From NCBI GenBank assembly GCA_002310035.1, contig DBYC01000016.1, positions 1 through 9,075 of the forward strand: a DNA stretch of 9,075 nucleotides, read 5' to 3'. The stretch is from a bacterium UBP6_UBA1196 (GTDB taxonomy: Bacteria; UBP6; UBA1177). The notes beneath the pieces were generated by a model. The model worked only from the letters and a program-made list of their open reading frames with translations. It ran no database searches and had not been told where the DNA came from. The first letter of the stretch is position 1, and each line of letters begins with the position of its first letter. Below, piece by piece: positions 6,338 through 9,075 of the stretch. Position numbers and translations under genes: made by a program.

Positions 6338-7627
6338 ATGTATCTTTCAGACACGATCCAAGTTGTTGAATTTCTTGATAAATTTGCAAGCGGTTCTCTT
6401 GTGACCGCTGTCTATAGATCGCGCGGCGGAACATTGATCAAACTTTACGGATCGCCTGAAATTTCAGGTTTTTTCTTCCATCTGAAGGATAAAATCATAA
6501 TTCCAGTAAAAAACCTAGGCGCTTTCCCTAAAGAGCCGCTCTCGAGGCTTGAAGAAGGGCTCAGAAGCAATTTTTTTGGTAAAATAACAGCCTTTTCAGT
6601 GATGAAGGAATACGGAAAAGTTGTAAAAGTTGAAACCGAAAATCTTGATTTAATAATTCCTCTTTTTGCAGGAAAATCGGTCGTCGTTCAAGATGAATCG
6701 GGGAAGGAAATCTGGCGCGACAAGAAAGACAACGGCTTGAATTTACTTGAAAAACCGATGAAGGATTTTCCTCTGACGTTTGTTGATCCGCTTTTCTGGG
6801 AATCGTGGTTCGTCGAAAAATCGGACAAAGAGCGCGAAGAAGAAAAAAAGAAAAAACTTGAAGAAAAACGGAGCAAGATCCTTTCCGCGATAAATATCGT
6901 CAAGGATGATATAAAAAAGCATGAGGAAAATCTTGCGAAATTCACTGATTTTGCGGCACTTCTCAAGGCAAATTTGTGGAAATTCGATTCGTCGGAGCAT
7001 AAAAATTCCGTTTTAGTCAGCGATTTTGAAAATAACGAAAAAGAGATAACTCTCGATCCTGCGAAAACTCTTCTTCAGAATATGGAACGCTTTTTCCAGA
7101 ACATAAAAAAGGCTAAAAACGGCATCGAAAATTCTGGAAAAAGGCTCGAAACATTGTCTGAAGAACTTGAAAAACTCGCTCTTTCGGACGAACTTCCCGC
7201 AGAGCCGAAAAGCGTTCTGAAACAGCCGAAAAAGCAGCAGAACTCCCATGTTCCTTATCACGAGTTCCATGCAAAAAACGGGCGTGTTTTCCTTGTCGGA
7301 AAAGAGGAAAAAGATAACGACGAGCTCACTTTTAAAGTCGCTCTTCCGCATGACTTATGGTTCCACGCGAAAGACTATCACGGAAGCCATGTCATAATGC
7401 GGATGAAGAAGGGGGAGGAACCAAAACAGCAGGATATTCTTGCGGCCTGCGCGCTTGCAATTCTTTACAGCAAGGCAAAGAAGGGGAGATGCGGCGAAGT
7501 GTGGTATACCGCGCGGAAAAACGTGACCAAACACAAAGGAATGGCCGCGGGACTCGTCAACTTCAAAAACGCGAAAGTCATCTACATGAAAGACGCCGCA
7601 ATGCCGGAAGGGCTGGTGAAAGTGTAA
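6338..7627 (+). CDS. Compact NFACT (RqcH/Tae2-like) family protein
   Basis: 429-residue protein resembling RqcH/FbpA, which binds stalled 50S-peptidyl-tRNA complexes in ribosome quality control. Residues about 1-155 look like a divergent NFACT-N domain. About 160-285 is rich in Lys/Glu and coiled-coil, with the recognisable LDPAKTLLQNMERFFQNIKK (239-258). About 306-415 is the NFACT-R domain: FLVGKEEKDNDELTF (318-332), DLWFHAKDYHGSHVIMR (339-355), ALAILYSKAKKG (372-383) and VTKHKGMAAGLVNF (396-409). RqcH homologues are usually about 550-580 residues. There is no room here for the helix-hairpin-helix domain, and the Asp-Arg of the NFACT-N GLDRIV motif reads YGKVV (92-96). I chose the ATG at 6338, 4 nt after the glmU stop; extending to a TTG at 6296 would overlap glmU by 38 nt. 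No Shine-Dalgarno sequence is seen, so coupled translation is likely. Confidence 0.85.
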   Translation: MYLSDTIQVVEFLDKFASGSLVTAVYRSRGGTLIKLYGSPEISGFFFHLKDKIIIPVKNLGAFPKEPLSRLEEGLRSNFFGKITAFSVMKEYGKVVKVETENLDLIIPLFAGKSVVVQDESGKEIWRDKKDNGLNLLEKPMKDFPLTFVDPLFWESWFVEKSDKEREEEKKKKLEEKRSKILSAINIVKDDIKKHEENLAKFTDFAALLKANLWKFDSSEHKNSVLVSDFENNEKEITLDPAKTLLQNMERFFQNIKKAKNGIENSGKRLETLSEELEKLALSDELPAEPKSVLKQPKKQQNSHVPYHEFHAKNGRVFLVGKEEKDNDELTFKVALPHDLWFHAKDYHGSHVIMRMKKGEEPKQQDILAACALAILYSKAKKGRCGEVWYTARKNVTKHKGMAAGLVNFKNAKVIYMKDAAMPEGLVKV

Positions 7628-7647
7628 AAAACAAGAATCGTTTTTTT
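7626..7647 (+). terminator. Weak terminator-like hairpin at operon end
   Basis: AAAAAAC (7626-7632), a 7-nt loop and GTTTTTT (7640-7646) form a perfect inverted repeat overlapping the NFACT stop codon and ending in a run of seven T. The stem has only one G-C pair, so it would be weak. A separate 8-bp inverted repeat, AAGAATCG (7633-7640) with CGATTCTT (7704-7711), could form an alternative long-range pairing. Confidence 0.3.
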
Positions 7648-7768
7648 ATGTTTATTTTTCTCCAAAAGTTCTGAAGATTATAGTCTGATTTTTTTTAGAA
7701 ATGCGATTCTTTTTGTGCTATAAGCGGCTGTTTTATGTTTTTATAAACTTGAAATTTGTGGGGGAATT
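7628..7768 (+). other. T-rich intergenic region between NFACT gene and hutH
   Basis: Positions 7628-7768 separate the six-gene run from hutH. The region is markedly A/T-rich with T tracts at 7641-7647 and 7689-7696. It contains the weak terminator-like repeat and the candidate hutH promoter. I see no open frame with a Shine-Dalgarno sequence, no tRNA-like fold and no clear operator for a HutC-type repressor. Confidence 0.5.
7716..7724 (+). promoter_or_regulatory. Candidate extended -10 promoter for hutH
   Basis: TGCTATAAG is an extended -10 element: TG, one base, then TATAAG, which matches TATAAT at 5 of 6. No good -35 lies upstream, as is usual for extended -10 promoters. Transcription would start near 7731, giving a leader of about 38 nt. 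A second A/T match, TATAAA at 7742-7747, has no -35 and sits closer to the start codon. Confidence 0.4.
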
Positions 7769-9075
7769 ATGAAAAAAGTTTTTCTTAACGGTGAAAATCT
7801 CACGATCGATGATGTCGTTTTAGTTGCTAAAGGTCTTGCTGAAGTCGCGATCAACGAAAAGACACGTGCAAAAATGGCGAAGTGCCGCAAATTTGTCGAT
7901 TCGATCCTTAAAAAGGACAAGGCGGTTTACGGGATCAACACCGGTTTCGGCATTCTGAGCGATGTCAAAGTCGAGCACAAAGACCTCGAAACCCTTCAGA
8001 TCAACCTCATCCGCAGCCATGCGATCGGTGTCGGCGCTCCTTTCAATAAAGAGACTGTCAGAGCGATCATGCTTCTTCGCGCAAACGTTCTCGCGAAAGG
8101 TTTCAGCGGAATTTCACTTGAGACTTTCGACAAACTTCTCGAACTCCTCAACAAAGATATAATTCCTTTCATCCCGTCGCAGGGCAGTGTCGGCGCAAGC
8201 GGCGACCTCGCTCCACTGGCTCATCTTGCGATCGTTCTCTGCGGAGAAGGTTTCGTAATGACTGACGACGGCAAAATGGTTGATACAGCTGAAGTTTTCA
8301 AAGCGAAAAAGATCAAACCCATCACCCTCAAGGCGAAAGAAGGACTTGCTCTCATCAACGGAACGCAGGTCATGACGGCTCTCGGCGCACTCGCCGTCCA
8401 CAGAGTCCACAACCTTCTTAAACTTGCAGATATCGCGCTTACTTCGACGATCGAAGGCATCATGGGAACAGACCGCGCTTTCGACCAGAAAGTAAATATC
8501 GTCAGAGCTCACCCCGGACAGGCGGAAGTTTCCGAAAACGTTCTCAAACTTATTGCTAAATCGGAGATCCGCGAAAGCCATCGCAACTGCCCGAAAGTTC
8601 AGGATGCATACAGTCTCCGCTGCGCTCCGCAGGTTCACGGTGCAGTCCGTGACGCTCTTCGCCACGTTGAGAAAGTCATCACGACAGAACTCAATTCCTC
8701 GACTGACAACCCGCTTATTTTCCCCGACGAGAAAGAGACGATCTCTGCCGGCAACTTCCACGGCGAGCCAATCGGACTTGTTATGGATTACCTCACAGCG
8801 GCTGTTTCCGAGCTCGGAAGCATCTCCGAAAGAAGGATCGAGCAGCTCATCAACCCGGTTTTCAACCAGGCTCCGGCATTTTTGGTTAAAAACAAAGGTC
8901 TCAACAGCGGCTTCATGATCGCTCATGTTGCGGCTGCAAGCCTTGCAAGCGAGAACAAAACGCAGTCTTTCCCTGCAACAGTCGATTCGATCCCGACATC
9001 TGCCGGAAAGGAAGACCACGTCAGCATGGGAACGACAGCTGCAAGAAAGTGCACCGCTGTAGTTGAAAACACCGT
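7769..9075 (+). CDS. hutH: Histidine ammonia-lyase (3' end beyond window)
   Basis: The first 435 codons of an enzyme of about 500-510 residues, running off the right edge. It deaminates L-histidine to trans-urocanate, the first step of histidine degradation, in the cytosol. The MIO cofactor forms from A143-S144-G145 in GSVGASGDLAPLAH (139-152). Active-site residues match the Pseudomonas enzyme with at most a few residues' offset: Y54 in YGINTGFG, H84 in NLIRSH, N197 in LINGTQ, Y281 and R284 in YSLRCAPQVHG, F330 in GNFHGEP and E415 in EDHVSM. The SH at 83-84 and the EDHVSM motif favour histidine over phenylalanine or tyrosine as substrate. GGGGGA (7760-7765) precedes the ATG. Codons lean towards C-ending ATC, CTC, GTC and AAC more than in the genes upstream, suggesting strong expression. 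No other hut gene is visible. Confidence 0.97.
   Translation, partial: MKKVFLNGENLTIDDVVLVAKGLAEVAINEKTRAKMAKCRKFVDSILKKDKAVYGINTGFGILSDVKVEHKDLETLQINLIRSHAIGVGAPFNKETVRAIMLLRANVLAKGFSGISLETFDKLLELLNKDIIPFIPSQGSVGASGDLAPLAHLAIVLCGEGFVMTDDGKMVDTAEVFKAKKIKPITLKAKEGLALINGTQVMTALGALAVHRVHNLLKLADIALTSTIEGIMGTDRAFDQKVNIVRAHPGQAEVSENVLKLIAKSEIRESHRNCPKVQDAYSLRCAPQVHGAVRDALRHVEKVITTELNSSTDNPLIFPDEKETISAGNFHGEPIGLVMDYLTAAVSELGSISERRIEQLINPVFNQAPAFLVKNKGLNSGFMIAHVAAASLASENKTQSFPATVDSIPTSAGKEDHVSMGTTAARKCTAVVENT

Noticed and set aside
6334..7627. A frameshifted GlmU acetyltransferase domain after the short glmU
   Set aside because: No frame after 6333 shows the hexapeptide repeats of a left-handed beta-helix. 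The frame there is a clear NFACT protein.
7357..7674. Plus-strand frame of 105 codons overlapping the NFACT-R region
   Set aside because: It runs out of frame over the best-conserved part of the NFACT protein, is Arg/Lys-rich without motifs, and lacks a Shine-Dalgarno sequence.
8114..9019. Long open frame (301 codons) on the minus strand opposite hutH
   Set aside because: It lies wholly inside hutH, whose active-site motifs are intact. Its product is rich in Arg, Asp, Ser, Phe and Val, as expected from the reverse complement of C-ending codons. There is no Shine-Dalgarno sequence and no recognisable domain.

Overview
This is a dense bacterial window with eight complete genes and one cut gene. 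It looks like ordinary chromosome from a lineage I cannot place. Shine-Dalgarno sequences are purine-rich (strong before lemA and gpsA), gene gaps are very short, and base composition is moderate. Three things argue against a well-studied model group: a zinc-ribbon M48 protease, a GlmU reduced to its nucleotidyltransferase half, and a short, divergent NFACT protein. There is no sign of an insertion sequence, phage, CRISPR array, rRNA or tRNA.

Layout. Positions 1-166 hold no assignable gene; they are an edge region with an A/T inverted repeat. Positions 167-2140 on the minus strand are a two-gene unit, lemA followed by a membrane M48 (HtpX-like) metalloprotease carrying two C-terminal Cys4 zinc-ribbon modules. 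Positions 2141-2279 are a divergent intergenic region with a plausible promoter on each strand. Positions 2280-7627 on the plus strand are a tight six-gene run: gpsA, dapB, a degenerate PilZ-like small protein, a receiver-histidine kinase, a GlmU N-domain protein and a compact NFACT/RqcH-like protein. Junctions in this run are 8-nt overlaps or gaps of 2-9 nt. Positions 7628-7768 are a T-rich intergenic region with a weak terminator-like repeat and an extended -10 promoter candidate. From 7769 to the right edge is hutH (histidine ammonia-lyase), cut before its C-terminus.

How the genes may work together. The plus-strand run links glycerol-3-phosphate supply for phospholipids (GpsA), the DAP/lysine branch feeding peptidoglycan (DapB) and UDP-GlcNAc formation for peptidoglycan and outer-envelope sugars (GlmU domain). 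Two signalling genes, joined to each other by an overlap, sit in the middle. This reads as an envelope-precursor operon with an embedded soluble two-component module; that link is inference from co-transcription only. The NFACT protein at the end would belong to ribosome-associated quality control, although it lacks room for the helix-hairpin-helix domain and the Asp-Arg motif important in RqcH. The lemA-protease pair fits membrane protein quality control. hutH starts a separate unit for histidine degradation and appears to use a restricted codon set.

I see no clearly new multi-gene defence or mobile system. The points most worth following are the tandem zinc ribbons on the protease, the PilZ-like/REC-kinase pair, the half GlmU and the reduced NFACT protein.
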